DNA of 55,655 bases from Polyangiaceae bacterium (GCA_029941785.1 JAPYTK010000011.1:378-56032); one strand, 5' to 3'. Shown: positions 17,529-27,498, counted from the stretch's first letter. The notes: generated by a model from the letters alone, not told the origin. A program made the numbers and translations.

Positions 17529-17615
17529 AATAGTAAGCGCACGCTCGAATGCTTGGGGCCCGCCACGCACCCCATCCACAAGAGCCTTTCGCCGACCCTC
17601 ACAGAGGTGCCCTGA

Positions 17616-18977
17616 ATGAACAAATCCGAAGCAACCGCTAGCTCGAAGCTATTTCCGCTGTCGAGTATCGCCGACGACGACGAGGACACCGCCGTCCGCC
17701 GGCGTCGCTTGAGCGAAGCTCCGTCCTCACCGCGAAGTGAGCGCACGCCAGAGTCGAGCCGCGCCACGCGCATGACCAGCGACACCATGCTGGCCCGGTA
17801 TTTCCGAGACATGGCGGGACATCGCGTCATGACGGTGCAGGAAGAAATCGCCGCCGCCAAGCGCGTACAAGAAGCCGAGGCCAAGCACTGGGTCAACATG
17901 CTCGCCTACCTCCCCACGGCGCGCCTCATTCTGCCCGCCCTCGCCCAAAGGATCGAAAAGGCAGGCGAAGAGAAGGTTCAAGCACCCGAGCTGCCCCGTT
18001 TGCTGAAGCTGGCCAACAAGACCAAGCATGACAAGCGAACGTCGACCCGTTACACCAAGCTGTGCCATGAGATGGCGCTGCGCATCCAACTCCCCGATTC
18101 GGATCGAACCTGGGCCGGACAGGCCGAACGGATCGCTCACGAGTACGGCCGGCGTCCGGATCCCGGCGAGGCGCGCGAAATCATGTTCGGCGTGCCGACG
18201 CCCTACGAGCCACCGACGCCCGAGTACAACGCGTACATCGCGAAAGTTGCCCGCAGCAGCGCGCAGCAACTCGGCGTGAAGAACCATTTCGTCAAAGCGA
18301 ATCTACGTTTGGTCGTGTCGATCGCGCGTCGCTACAGCCGCGGCAAAATGCCCCTCATCGATTTGATCCAAGAGGGCAACATCGGCTTGATGAAAGCGGT
18401 GGAACGCTACGATCACCTTCGCGGCTATCGCTTTTCGACCTACGCTTCTTGGTGGATCCGTCACGCGATCAATCGCGCCTTGGCCGACAAGGGGCGAGCG
18501 GTGCGCATCCCCGTGCACATGCTCGATACTTACAATCGTGTGGCACGAGCCCGCCAAAAAATGCTCACCCGACACGGTCGCGAGGCCACGATGGAAGAGC
18601 TCGAAAAGCAAACCGGCGTACGCCGGGACAAGGTCGAGAAAGTTTGCAATTTCAGCGCCGACACGCCCTTCAGCCTCGATCGTCCCGTGGGTGACGAGGA
18701 CGGCCGCAAATTCGTCGACTTCCTCGAAGAGGAAGACAGCGCCTCGCCGTTTGAACAACTCGCCGATCGCTACTGGAGCGACGAAGTGCAGCGGCTCTTG
18801 AGTCAACTGACTCCGATCGAGTGCAACATCATTCGATGGCGTTTCGGTCTCGACAACGAGAACCAGCTCACGCTCAAGGAAATCGGAGACAAGTACCACC
18901 TCTCCCGTGAACGCATTCGCCAGCTCCAAGAGCAAGCGCTGATAAAGATGCGTCGGCACATGCGCGACTTTCGCTGA
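17616..18977 (+). CDS. Sigma-70 family RNA polymerase sigma factor (group 2)
   Basis: This is an alternative sigma factor of the RpoD/RpoS/RpoH-like type (453 aa). A polar about 55-residue extension leads into region 1.2 ([22 protein letters not shown]). A lysine-rich insert of about 120 residues follows. Region 2 is complete ([46 protein letters not shown]), then region 3, and region 4.2 ([20 protein letters not shown]). The lack of region 1.1 and the modest length argue against the primary RpoD. I infer a stress or developmental sigma factor. It is monocistronic, and the next gene is convergent. Confidence 0.93.
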   Translation: MNKSEATASSKLFPLSSIADDDEDTAVRRRRLSEAPSSPRSERTPESSRATRMTSDTMLARYFRDMAGHRVMTVQEEIAAAKRVQEAEAKHWVNMLAYLPTARLILPALAQRIEKAGEEKVQAPELPRLLKLANKTKHDKRTSTRYTKLCHEMALRIQLPDSDRTWAGQAERIAHEYGRRPDPGEAREIMFGVPTPYEPPTPEYNAYIAKVARSSAQQLGVKNHFVKANLRLVVSIARRYSRGKMPLIDLIQEGNIGLMKAVERYDHLRGYRFSTYASWWIRHAINRALADKGRAVRIPVHMLDTYNRVARARQKMLTRHGREATMEELEKQTGVRRDKVEKVCNFSADTPFSLDRPVGDEDGRKFVDFLEEEDSASPFEQLADRYWSDEVQRLLSQLTPIECNIIRWRFGLDNENQLTLKEIGDKYHLSRERIRQLQEQALIKMRRHMRDFR

Positions 18978-19052
18978 CCGCTGGTCTGAACCCACGACTG
19001 ACGCGGGGGGAGGCCCGGGGATGGGGGTATGCCGGACGGACTTCGTGCCGAG

Positions 19053-19595
19053 CTACGGACGCACCGCGTGACGGAACTTGTTCGCGGGTTGAAACTGAAC
19101 GGGTTTGCCGCGACCCGGAGCGTGGATCGCCCAACCGTTGCCAACGTACAGTCCCACGTGTCCAGGACGCCAGAGAATGTCGCCCGCAGCGAGCCGTTCC
19201 AACGACACGCGCGGCAGGCCCTTGTGCTGTGCGGTAGACGTTCGTGGGATGCTCTTGCCGACGCTCTTCCATGCCATGTAGGTCAGACCTGAACAGTCGT
19301 AGCAGCCCGGTCCGGTCCCGCCCCAGCAGTAAGGCTGTCCAAGTCGCGATTGGACATACCACGCCACGTGCTGACCTCGAGTCGCCATGGCCGGATCGGT
19401 CGGTTTCGGGTAAGCATGACGCCCGTACGGAAGCCGTGGCGGTTGGCCTGGTGCAGGCACGACGGCGTAGGATCCATGAGGGCCCTCGTGCGCGCCATGA
19501 CCACGTCCCGGCAGCTCACCGTCGCGCAAACGGTGACACGCGCTCAGCGACAAACACACCGCTCCAAACACGACGAGCCGAAGGCACGGGCGCAT
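19053..19595 (-). CDS. NlpC/P60 family peptidoglycan hydrolase lipoprotein
   Basis: NlpC/P60 enzymes are cysteine peptidases that cut peptide stems of peptidoglycan. From the ATG at 19595 (180 aa) the lipoprotein signal ends at Cys20 (LSLSAC). A proline-rich linker leads to the catalytic domain. The triad is Cys101 ([11 protein letters not shown]), His146 (PGHVGLYVG) and His158 (AIHAPG). An additional [12 protein letters not shown] arrangement gives nearby cysteines that could form a disulfide. It is convergent with the sigma-factor gene and divergent from 19706. Confidence 0.92.
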   Translation of the reverse strand: MRPCLRLVVFGAVCLSLSACHRLRDGELPGRGHGAHEGPHGSYAVVPAPGQPPRLPYGRHAYPKPTDPAMATRGQHVAWYVQSRLGQPYCWGGTGPGCYDCSGLTYMAWKSVGKSIPRTSTAQHKGLPRVSLERLAAGDILWRPGHVGLYVGNGWAIHAPGRGKPVQFQPANKFRHAVRP

Positions 19596-19705
19596 CGACG
19601 GGAGCCGCGCAGGACAAGGCTGAGGTGCTGGTGCCACGATGGGATCAGTCTAGCTCGTGGCACAAGTCCTGGAAAAGAAGCCGACAGGGCAGTATAGGAT
19701 GAACC

Positions 19706-20320
19706 ATGAGCACCGAAGCTGCCGCGCAAAGCCATTCCACCCCGACCACGCTGCGGGCCCTGCTCGAAGCGGGGGCCGACGCAAGCGCCATCGCCGAGCA
19801 CTTGAAGGGCATGCCTAAGCAAGAGCGTTACGCCGAGGCGCTCGGCTTGACGACCAAGCGCGTGGGCATGTTGTACGACGCGTGTGCGGGCGCCGAGATG
19901 ACGGGGGCCGACTTCGTTCCGGAGGATACCGCCGACGGCGATCCGATCATTCACCAGGGGCGAAACTCCCTGCCCATGTTCAACGATTTCCAGAAGCGTT
20001 TCGCTCGTATGAGCTCAGGCGAGATCGTCGGCTACAACCACCAAGCGATGGCTTGGCTGACCGGTCCTGGCTACTTCGTGTTGCGAGAAGCCCATCCGGA
20101 GAGCGACGTCCCCGAAGAACTGTACTTGGACTACACGAGCCAGCCCGAAACCTGGCCCGAGCATTGGCCGACCTTCAAGGCGAACGACAGCGGCCTATCC
20201 AACCTCGTCTACAAGAACATGAAGGACTACATGCGTCTCGTGGCCGAGGGCGTCAGCGTCGGCAAGGCCTACAAGCTCGGCAAGAGCCAGGATCAGTACT
20301 TCATTCTGTGCCGTCAGTAG
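19706..20320 (+). CDS. Conserved hypothetical cytosolic protein
   Basis: I do not recognise a domain. The 204-residue protein has no signal peptide or membrane helix. The N-terminal 70 residues look helical (TLRALLEAGADASAIAEHLKGM; LTTKRVGMLYDAC). The remainder is a compact mixed domain with strongly patterned aromatic residues (GYNHQAMAWLTGPGYFVL; TWPEHWPTF; NLVYKNMKDYMRLV). The sequence looks like a conserved family of myxobacteria, but I cannot name it. It ends 16 nt before the stop of the convergent Cys-rich gene. Confidence 0.8.
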   Translation: MSTEAAAQSHSTPTTLRALLEAGADASAIAEHLKGMPKQERYAEALGLTTKRVGMLYDACAGAEMTGADFVPEDTADGDPIIHQGRNSLPMFNDFQKRFARMSSGEIVGYNHQAMAWLTGPGYFVLREAHPESDVPEELYLDYTSQPETWPEHWPTFKANDSGLSNLVYKNMKDYMRLVAEGVSVGKAYKLGKSQDQYFILCRQ

Positions 20321-20336
20321 CTGCGCCGGCGAAACC

Positions 20337-21878
20337 CTAGGGCCCCGTGACGGCCCAGCCGTTCGGCAAGCAGGAGGACGTGCCGCTGCACACCGGCGCC
20401 GGGCAACTCATCGCCCCGGAGCAGTCGAGCTGCGGATCGGGACTGGAAGCCTGGCACGACCCCTCCCCGCTGCAGGTGACAGTGCACGACGCAGCGTTCT
20501 TGCAAGTGACAGCGATCTCCGTCTGGCAGGCGTCGGTCCCATCGCAGCTGAGCGAGCAGTCGTTGCCGTCGTCACAGTCGATCGTCGTACCGCCTTGGCA
20601 GCTCGACACGGCATCACACTTGACGTCGCAGTCTTGCCCCGTGGCGCAGTTGATGGCGGACCCTTGGCAACTCAAGACGCCGCAACTGATCTGGCAGTCG
20701 AGACCTGGAGCGCAGTCGATGGTCGCCGGGCTCGAGGAAGCAGCCACGTCGATGATGCACAGACCTTGTGCGCTGCAGCTATCACATGCAGCGGGACACT
20801 CGCAGACCGTGTTGGAGCTCGCCGTGCAATCTCCCATCGCGGCGACCGAGGGCGTCGCGCCGCTGCAGGCCGTGCAGCTCAAGCAAGCGACTCCATCGGT
20901 CGAATAACTGACGCCGTTGACGCACGCTTCGCACATGGTGTCGCTGCCGGCCATCGCCGAGGAGCCAGCCTCACACGCCGCGGTGGTGCCGGAGCCGGCC
21001 ATGCAAGCGCCACAGGCCGCCGTTTCCGTGTTGGCGCCGGCTTGGGAGGAAGTACCTGGGACACACGCCGTCGAAACATAACTTCCCATCGAGGGCTCGC
21101 TGCACACGGCCATCGACGTGTTGGTCCCCTTCGTTTGGGCATCGCCCGACTCACAGGTCGTCAACACGTACTGCCCTGCCTGAGGCTGGCCACACGGGGC
21201 TGAGATCGTGTCAGCACCTTCTGCCGTCGCATCGCCCGGTTGGCAGATGTCTGCGACGTACTGACCCGCAAGGGCCGCCGCGCAGTCCGCTACAACCGTG
21301 TCGACGCCGACGGTATGCGCATCGCCTGCGACGCATGCGCCCGTCACGAACTGCCCAGCAGCCGGCTGCGTGCAGTTCGAAATCGCCGTGTCTTTGCTGC
21401 CCGAGCAGGGTGACACGACGTATTGACCCGGACCCGGAGTGCTGCAATCACCGCAAGTGGTGTCGGACGTGGAGCTGCACGGCAGGACCGAATACTGGCC
21501 GACGGTACATATGCGGCAAGCCACACACTCCGTCGCCGGGTCCTGATCGTCGTCGAGAAAACCGGCGGGACAGGGGTCACAACTGACCACCGCTCCCCCT
21601 ATTGAATACGTCCCCGCGTCGCACGGGCCACAGCCGTCGGTTGGCGACTGCGCATCGTCTTTGGTCGCCAGCTCTCCCGGCCCGCACTTGACCGGCAAAC
21701 ACGCGTTGCTGCTGGCGTCCAAGAAAGTGCCCTTCGCGCACTCCGGGGGACCCGGGATCTTATCGCGATCGAGGTCGGTCACGGCGGTGCAGGCCAAGAC
21801 ACCGAAGGAGCAAAAAAACAACGCGACAACCCCAGAGCGTGTGAGAAGCATGGCGGCATACTGCGACGCGACGGACAT
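20337..21878 (-). CDS. TNFR-like repeat, Cys-rich lipoprotein
   Basis: The function is unknown. From the ATG at 21878 (513 aa) a signal peptide ends at Cys30 (FGVLAC). The mature protein holds at least eight short repeats of the type 'C..P..GQYV...C..GD..T.G.DT....C' (ephrin-receptor/TNFR-like cysteine repeats). A second array follows with 'DC..G.DC...C....SCQG' units of about 25 residues, like those in other myxobacterial surface lipoproteins. It is Asp-, Ser- and Thr-rich and probably disulfide-stapled on the outer surface. It follows the hydrolase gene by about 52 nt in the same direction. The longer upstream frame overlaps that gene and was not used. Confidence 0.85.
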   Translation of the reverse strand: MSVASQYAAMLLTRSGVVALFFCSFGVLACTAVTDLDRDKIPGPPECAKGTFLDASSNACLPVKCGPGELATKDDAQSPTDGCGPCDAGTYSIGGAVVSCDPCPAGFLDDDQDPATECVACRICTVGQYSVLPCSSTSDTTCGDCSTPGPGQYVVSPCSGSKDTAISNCTQPAAGQFVTGACVAGDAHTVGVDTVVADCAAALAGQYVADICQPGDATAEGADTISAPCGQPQAGQYVLTTCESGDAQTKGTNTSMAVCSEPSMGSYVSTACVPGTSSQAGANTETAACGACMAGSGTTAACEAGSSAMAGSDTMCEACVNGVSYSTDGVACLSCTACSGATPSVAAMGDCTASSNTVCECPAACDSCSAQGLCIIDVAASSSPATIDCAPGLDCQISCGVLSCQGSAINCATGQDCDVKCDAVSSCQGGTTIDCDDGNDCSLSCDGTDACQTEIAVTCKNAASCTVTCSGEGSCQASSPDPQLDCSGAMSCPAPVCSGTSSCLPNGWAVTGP

Positions 21879-21930
21879 ACCGTCAACGTTGGTCCTTTCA
21901 GCGCGCCGCGGCCGCACGAGACGCGAGCGA

Positions 21931-22764
21931 TCAGCCCCCGAGGGCATCGACAAAAACAGCATTCAGTGCGGCGGCCGCATCGACGTGCACCCAATGCCCC
22001 GCGTCGGGAAAGACGTGCTGATGCACACCGCGGGGTGCGAGATCCTCGAGTCGGCGCAAGTCGCTCGCGTCGAAGATTCCGCTCGCCCCAGCGACCACGA
22101 TGTGGGCCTGCGCGGCTTCATGGACACGATTCAGTTCAGGCCACAAATCGGTCCCGAAGTAACTGTCCAATATCTTCTCGATGAGATCGAGATCCAAGCC
22201 GAGCCTCATGCCTTCGTCGCTTGCTCGCACGTTCATGGCGAGCCACTGTGCGATGGATCGCGACACGCCGCGGCTCTCGAGATTCTCGATGAACCCCGCC
22301 CGTGACACGATCGGGTCGGCCGCCACAGCACGGAGCCATCCCAGCACCTTCATGGCGGGTGATCCCGCCCTTTCCTGCATCGACTCCGCACCCAAACGTG
22401 AGTCGAGCACCCAAACCTGCTCCCAACGCTCCCAGGACTGAAGGGCATGATAGAGGGCCACCTTGCCCCCGAGCGAGTGACCGATGATACCGCTCACCGG
22501 TCGATTGACCGATCGCGTGAGGTCGGACAGGGACTGGCTGATCCCCTTGAGATCATTGGGCTGCGTTCCTAGACGCGAGCCACCGTGGCCGGGCAAGTCG
22601 ACGAGCACGAAACCCCACTGCGGACAGGACTGGCTGAGCCGTCGCGCAAATCCGCGCCAGTTCTTCGAGGACCCGAAAACGCCGTGGATCACCAACGCCC
22701 AGCGGCTCGCCGTCGCGTCAGCCACGATCTCGTGAGCGAGAAGCTGTTGCCCGCCACCCATCAC
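21931..22764 (-). CDS. Alpha/beta-fold hydrolase
   Basis: The 277-residue protein is an alpha/beta hydrolase resembling YbfF/ABHD11-type esterases. An oxyanion motif HGVFGS (27-32) and FVLVDLPGHGGS precede the nucleophile elbow GHSLGG (Ser97). The catalytic His is in DAGHWVH near residue 258. An acid (probably in GIFDASD or VLDSRLG) completes the triad. The substrate is unknown. The start codon overlaps the methyltransferase-fusion stop by 4 nt, so it is translationally coupled to it. Confidence 0.88.
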   Translation of the reverse strand: MMGGGQQLLAHEIVADATASRWALVIHGVFGSSKNWRGFARRLSQSCPQWGFVLVDLPGHGGSRLGTQPNDLKGISQSLSDLTRSVNRPVSGIIGHSLGGKVALYHALQSWERWEQVWVLDSRLGAESMQERAGSPAMKVLGWLRAVAADPIVSRAGFIENLESRGVSRSIAQWLAMNVRASDEGMRLGLDLDLIEKILDSYFGTDLWPELNRVHEAAQAHIVVAGASGIFDASDLRRLEDLAPRGVHQHVFPDAGHWVHVDAAAALNAVFVDALGG

Positions 22765-23996
22765 GTGCTCTGGCCCAGCTTTCGTTCGGCCACGACCAAC
22801 ACATTCGAAAAGGGCGTCCCACTCCAGGCCGGCCGAACCTCGACCTCAAGACCACTTTTTTCGAGGCGATCGACGATGAGACGGATGGGCCGAAAGCGTA
22901 CGCGCGGACCACGATTGAACCGAAGCCCAGTAAACAGTTTCTCCTGCACGAGCGTCATGAAGCTCCGCCACCCCCGCTCGGTATCCGCCTCTCGCACCAG
23001 GAGCCTGCCGCCAGCACGAACCGAAACAGCCGCGCGGTCCAGCAGCTCGTCCTGGTCGTCGTCGTCGAGGTAATGCAGCACATCGATGAGCAGCACCGTA
23101 TCCGCCTGGGCCAGCGCAGCCTCACGCACGTCTGCAACGTCGAAGGTCGCGGCAAGCGCCGGCTCGACCGTCGCCGCTTGGGTTGCGATCGCTATCTTGT
23201 CGGCGTCCCAATCGAATCCGCGGACACGGCGCGCACGCTGCAGCGCGAGCAACAGCATGGGCAGCTGTCCGCGGCCGGTGCCGATGTCCAAGACCTCGCC
23301 GTAGTTTCTCTCGCTGCCCAGATCGGCGATCATCTTCATGACCGGATCACGCAACAGCTTGATCCGAACGTAGTGAAACTGAGCACGCTCCTTCGGGGAG
23401 CCTACCTCCGCGGTCGAAAACCTGGACGCGATGGCCTCAGCGGCTCTCCACCACGCGGGAGCGTTGGCCGGCAGCCTGTAGGGCTCGCGGAGACGCGATT
23501 CCGACGAGCCGAACCGTTGCCGCAGGCGAAGCCCACCGTACACGAGCAGCGCGCCCCCGACAGCGAGACCCAGACCGACGAAAATCGCGCCGACGAACGC
23601 GTAGTGAACAAATCCCTGCACACCGATGTCACGGGCCAATTCGGGCCCGAACATCAGCGGCGCGCCCGTCAACACCATGCCTCCCACCTGCACCTCGGCC
23701 GTGAGGAGAAAAGGCGCAAAAACCGGATTGGAGATGTTGGACGCGACCCAACTCAAGGCCGCATCCAACCGCAGCCACATGCACAGGCCGAGCACGATGA
23801 AGGTGTGCAAGCCGAAGATGGGCTGGCTGCCCACAAACAGCCCAATCGCAACCGCAACGGCAACACGAGACGGGGTTTGCTGCGTGCCCCGCAGTTCCGA
23901 CCACGCACGCTTGAGTTCCTCGCGCCAGAACGACGGAGGCTTTGCGTTCGCCGGCGCGACCGGAGCATCCTCGACAGCGTCATCCGCGTGGACCAT
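22761..23996 (-). CDS. DUF2062 membrane domain fused to a SAM methyltransferase
   Basis: The N-terminal part (about residues 25-155) is a DUF2062 membrane domain: SRVAVAVAIGLFVGSQPIFGLHTFIVLGL, then SNPVFAPFLL and a further helix pair. The C-terminal part is a class I SAM-dependent methyltransferase with motif I VLDIGTGRGQLP, an acidic FDWD motif, VLLIDVLHYLDD and the C-terminal PFSNVLVVAE. A TTG at 24026 would overlap the PilZ gene's stop (TTGA); the ATG at 23996 is used here. The gene therefore places a methyltransferase at the membrane in one chain. The substrate is unknown, perhaps a lipid or isoprenoid. It overlaps the downstream hydrolase by 4 nt. Confidence 0.88.
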   Translation of the reverse strand: MVHADDAVEDAPVAPANAKPPSFWREELKRAWSELRGTQQTPSRVAVAVAIGLFVGSQPIFGLHTFIVLGLCMWLRLDAALSWVASNISNPVFAPFLLTAEVQVGGMVLTGAPLMFGPELARDIGVQGFVHYAFVGAIFVGLGLAVGGALLVYGGLRLRQRFGSSESRLREPYRLPANAPAWWRAAEAIASRFSTAEVGSPKERAQFHYVRIKLLRDPVMKMIADLGSERNYGEVLDIGTGRGQLPMLLLALQRARRVRGFDWDADKIAIATQAATVEPALAATFDVADVREAALAQADTVLLIDVLHYLDDDDQDELLDRAAVSVRAGGRLLVREADTERGWRSFMTLVQEKLFTGLRFNRGPRVRFRPIRLIVDRLEKSGLEVEVRPAWSGTPFSNVLVVAERKLGQST

Positions 23997-24022
23997 GAAT
24001 CGTCGGCCTCGCTCGGGTCGGC

Positions 24023-25228
24023 TCAACCTTCCGGTTCGGCCGGCGCCATTCGCTTTGGAGGGCAGGTGCTCGCATGCCGCGCGGCGCGCTCGCCGAGGAA
24101 CACGCGATAACTCCGGTCATAGCGTTCCATGTCGGCGCTCGAAGCCCCGGCAATTTCGACCCCGAAGCCACTTGGGACGGTGGCCGCCCCGCCAGGTCCA
24201 AAGCCCCGCGTCCACAATGCCCTCGCCTCGAGATGAATCACGCGGTCACTCCGCGGCGGCACAAACTCGAGCCAAAGCTCCTGCCCACTGTCTGGGAGCG
24301 CAAGAGATCGAACGTACAGACCTCCGGCGCTGAGGTTGTAGGTGTAGCCAAAATCCTCATCCGACCGCCCGCGACCGGCCGGTCGAAAGCGAACCGAGGT
24401 GCCGTAGAGCAAGCGCTCGCTCTTGCGTGCGTCCTTGGCTTCCTGGTTGAGCGCGTCATTCACCACAAAAAGGAGCGTGGCGGGGGCCGCAAAGGCATCG
24501 TGAACGACCATCCGCTGCTGGGCGCTGCCGGCCACACGACCGAGCATGCGCGGGATCCCTTTGGGCGGAGTGTTGATGATCCAAGCCGGTGCTCGGACCG
24601 GCTCCTCCTCGCCGAGCTGCGAGAGATGGCGCGTCAATCGACAGCCATCGACACCCGCCTCCTCGAGTTCGGCGCTCAGGACCACGGCGGCCACGTCGGG
24701 CTGCGCAGCCTGTTCGAGGGCCTCTTCGGGCGTGCTGGCGAAAGTCGTCGAGTAGGCAGCTCCACGAAACACCCGGCCCAGTAGCAATCGACTGCGTGCA
24801 TTATCGTCCGCGATCACGATCACGCGGCCGCCGCGCACGGTATCGGGCGAGCCGATGTCGTCGAGCTGCCGCAGGCGACGAGCGAGACGCTCTTCGTCGA
24901 GGACGCAGCAGTCGTCGATGCCCATGGAGTACGCCTCTCCGAAGGTCAGATCACCGAGTTCCTTCGCCACGCCCACCATCGGAACGGCCGACAGAGCCGG
25001 CCGTGAACGGACAGCCGAAGCGTGTTTGGCGAGGTCGGGGTCGTCCATGCTGACCACGATCGCAGCCACGCCGCCGCCCGCCGGACAATCGAGGGGATCG
25101 TCAGGAGCGAGCACGCCCTCATCTCGGACCACTTGACCCGCCAATTTCGCCCCCTGTGCGACCAACTCCTGAATGTGTGGGTCTTGCCCTAGCAAGAGCA
25201 CCTGGTTTTTTTGGCTGGGGTTGTCCAT
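24023..25228 (-). CDS. Receiver-like, PilZ-domain c-di-GMP effector
   Basis: The 401-residue protein has two receiver-like folds (about 8-130 and 132-250). In the second the phosphorylation position reads VVLSAELEEAG with no Asp, so phosphorylation is unlikely. A PilZ domain follows (about 265-375): RxxxR as RKSER, and NxSxxG as NLSAGG, both typical of c-di-GMP binding. A cysteine-containing basic tail ends the protein. It would bind c-di-GMP and relay to partners. It is first in a minus-strand run with the membrane methyltransferase and hydrolase. The ATG at 25228 is used; a GTG at 25270 adds 14 residues. Confidence 0.85.
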   Translation of the reverse strand: MDNPSQKNQVLLLGQDPHIQELVAQGAKLAGQVVRDEGVLAPDDPLDCPAGGGVAAIVVSMDDPDLAKHASAVRSRPALSAVPMVGVAKELGDLTFGEAYSMGIDDCCVLDEERLARRLRQLDDIGSPDTVRGGRVIVIADDNARSRLLLGRVFRGAAYSTTFASTPEEALEQAAQPDVAAVVLSAELEEAGVDGCRLTRHLSQLGEEEPVRAPAWIINTPPKGIPRMLGRVAGSAQQRMVVHDAFAAPATLLFVVNDALNQEAKDARKSERLLYGTSVRFRPAGRGRSDEDFGYTYNLSAGGLYVRSLALPDSGQELWLEFVPPRSDRVIHLEARALWTRGFGPGGAATVPSGFGVEIAGASSADMERYDRSYRVFLGERAARHASTCPPKRMAPAEPEG

Positions 25229-25414
25229 GACGGTTCTTTCGGGGACCCGACGCACCGTGGGGGTCGCCAACGGTGGCGAGTACGATTATGGAGAGTCAGT
25301 TCGTATGTTTAGCGTCATTTGTCGCGGCTAGCTAGCGCAGCGAACACACGACGGTCCAACTCACATCTTCACGTCCGTGGCCCGGCTTCGGGCCCCTTGC
25401 CGAGAGCATTCACG

Positions 25415-26599
25415 ATGCCCCTTTCTGCCCCCGTCTACATCGCATCTGCCTGCCGTACGCCCATGGGATCCTATCTTGGTGCCCTTTCGAGCCTTACCGC
25501 GCCCAAGCTCGGTAGCGTCGCCATTCGCGACGCGATCGAGCGGGCCGGAATTTCGGCCGACAGCATCGAGGAAGTGTTCATGGGAAATGTGTTGAGCGCC
25601 GGCGTCGGACAAGCCCCGGCTCGCCAGGCGGCCATCGGCGCCGACGTGCCAACCTCCGCGCCCGCGACCACCGTCAGCAAGGTCTGCGGCTCAGGACTTC
25701 AGGCCGTGATCCTCGGCGCCAAGACGATCGCGCTGGGCGACGCCGAGTTGGTCGTCACCGGCGGGATGGAAGCGATGTCCCAGGTTCCCTACTACCTGCC
25801 CAAAGCGCGCTCGGGCTACCGCATGGGGCACGGTCAAGTCATCGACGGAATGGTTCACGATGGTCTCTGGGATCCCTATGGCGATTTCCATATGGGGGAA
25901 GCAGGTGAGAGCTGCGCCGCAAAATTCGACCTCAGCCGGCACGCTCAAGACGCATACGCCAAACGGAGTTACGAGCGCGCCCTCAAAGCGCAACAGGACG
26001 GCCTCTTCGACGACGAACTCGTCTCGGTCGAGGTCCCTCAGCGGCGCGGCGAGCCCGTCGTGGTTTCCCAAGACGAGGAGCCGGGCCGGGGCAAGCTCGA
26101 CAAGTTTGACCGCTTGCGCCCCGCCTTCCAAAAAGACGGCACCATCACGGCGGCCAATGCCTCGACCATCAACGATGGAGCGAGCGCGCTCGTGCTGGCG
26201 AGCGAGGCGGCGATAAAGAAGCACAAGCTCACGCCGCTCGCGAGGATCGTGGGATACGGAGGCGCTGCGCAAGAGCCCGAGTGGTTTACCACCGCACCAG
26301 CCGCCGCGATCGACAATGCCCTGGCGCGCACGTCGTTGAAACGAAGCGACATGGATCTGCACGAGATCAACGAAGCCTTCAGCGTCGTGGCGATGGCGTG
26401 CAGTCAGCTGTGCGAACTCGATCCGGATATCGTCAACGTCCGCGGTGGTGCGGTCGCGCTGGGCCACCCCATCGGCGCCAGCGGCGCGCGTATTCTGACG
26501 ACCCTGCTCTATGCCATGCGCGACCTCGACAAGAAGCGGGGGATGGCGTCGATCTGCATCGGCGGCGGCGAGGCCTTGGCCCTGATTGTGGAGCGATGA
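25415..26599 (+). CDS. Acetyl-CoA acetyltransferase (thiolase)
   Basis: This is a thiolase that condenses two acetyl-CoA or cleaves acetoacetyl-CoA. The 394-residue protein starts at the ATG at 25415. Catalytic Cys91 lies in KVCGSGLQA, the His in [10 protein letters not shown] and the second Cys in CIGGGEA. The NEAF motif and [11 protein letters not shown] are also typical. The thiolase class (biosynthetic PhaA-like versus degradative) is not fully certain. It overlaps the next gene by 4 nt (ATGA), so a joint function in acyl-CoA metabolism is plausible. Confidence 0.95.
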   Translation: MPLSAPVYIASACRTPMGSYLGALSSLTAPKLGSVAIRDAIERAGISADSIEEVFMGNVLSAGVGQAPARQAAIGADVPTSAPATTVSKVCGSGLQAVILGAKTIALGDAELVVTGGMEAMSQVPYYLPKARSGYRMGHGQVIDGMVHDGLWDPYGDFHMGEAGESCAAKFDLSRHAQDAYAKRSYERALKAQQDGLFDDELVSVEVPQRRGEPVVVSQDEEPGRGKLDKFDRLRPAFQKDGTITAANASTINDGASALVLASEAAIKKHKLTPLARIVGYGGAAQEPEWFTTAPAAAIDNALARTSLKRSDMDLHEINEAFSVVAMACSQLCELDPDIVNVRGGAVALGHPIGASGARILTTLLYAMRDLDKKRGMASICIGGGEALALIVER

Positions 26600-27459
26600 C
26601 GACCCGCGCCATACCACGGCCGCAACAAATCATGCCGGGAGTGGCTCTCTTTCCGGCGCGCACACCTACACTTCCGCCCGCGACTCACACCAACAGCTAT
26701 GCGCTGGGTGAGAAACAGGTCGTGCTGGTCGAGCCCGCCACGCCTTTCGACGACGAACAGCGAGCTTGGACCGACTGGGCGCAGCAGATCCAGGGCGAAG
26801 GTCGAGAGCTACTCGCCATCTTCGTCACCCACCATCACAGCGACCACGTCGGTGGTGCCGCCTGGCTCTCGAGCCAACTCGCTCTTCCGCTGTGGGGGCA
26901 TGCGGCGACCGCCCAGCTCCTTCCAGAGCTGAACTTTCGGCGGCTGCTCGACGACGGAGAAGTGCTGGTACTCGATGGGCCTTCGCCCCAGCATTGGCGA
27001 GTGCTCCATACGCCGGGGCACGCACCAGGCCACCTCTGCCTTCACGAAGCTCAGCTCGAGGTGCTCGTCGTCGGTGACATGGTCGCAAGCGAGGGAACGA
27101 TCCTCATCGATCCACAAGACGGCGATCTCGCCACCTATCTCGATCAACTGGCCCGACTCGCTACGCTCGGTGCCAAGGTCGGTCTTGCCGCCCACGGCGC
27201 CCCTATCGAGCAACCCGAGATCCTCTTTCGCCACTACATCGCTCACCGACTTCGGCGGGAACGCAAGGTCCTCGAAGCACTCGCCGCCCTCGGAGACGAC
27301 GGCGGAACCGTCGAGGCCATGCTCCCTGTCGCCTACGGCGACACGGACGAACAGCTGTGGCCACTCGCAACGCTCAGCTTGCTCTCTCACCTGGTGAAGC
27401 TCCAGCACGACGGCCGCGCGTGTTGCCAAGATCAGCGGTGGTCAGCCTCGATAGACTGA
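26596..27459 (+). CDS. Metallo-beta-lactamase-fold hydrolase
   Basis: The 287-residue protein has the MBL fold with the metal-binding HHHSDH (79-84), followed by a histidine in TPGHAPGH, the bridging Asp in VVGDMVASEG, and the histidine in AAHGAP. A C-terminal winged-helix-like domain (RRERKVLEALAALGDDGGTVEAML) matches the LACTB2/glyoxalase-II-like branch. The substrate (perhaps a thioester or RNA) cannot be assigned. The ATG at 26596 overlaps the thiolase stop, so translation is coupled. A longer open frame exists upstream in another reading of the thiolase gene. Confidence 0.9.
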   Translation: MTTRAIPRPQQIMPGVALFPARTPTLPPATHTNSYALGEKQVVLVEPATPFDDEQRAWTDWAQQIQGEGRELLAIFVTHHHSDHVGGAAWLSSQLALPLWGHAATAQLLPELNFRRLLDDGEVLVLDGPSPQHWRVLHTPGHAPGHLCLHEAQLEVLVVGDMVASEGTILIDPQDGDLATYLDQLARLATLGAKVGLAAHGAPIEQPEILFRHYIAHRLRRERKVLEALAALGDDGGTVEAMLPVAYGDTDEQLWPLATLSLLSHLVKLQHDGRACCQDQRWSASID

Positions 27460-27475
27460 GCCAGTGTGCCGAGCA

Positions 27476-27491
27476 TCGCTCACTCGAGCGA
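27476..27491. terminator. Hairpin between convergent genes
   Basis: TCGCTC and GAGCGA enclose ACTC in the 39-bp gap between the MBL-fold stop and the Cys-rich remnant. There is no U-tract, so it is only a candidate. Confidence 0.35.
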
Positions 27492-27498
27492 AGGAAAC

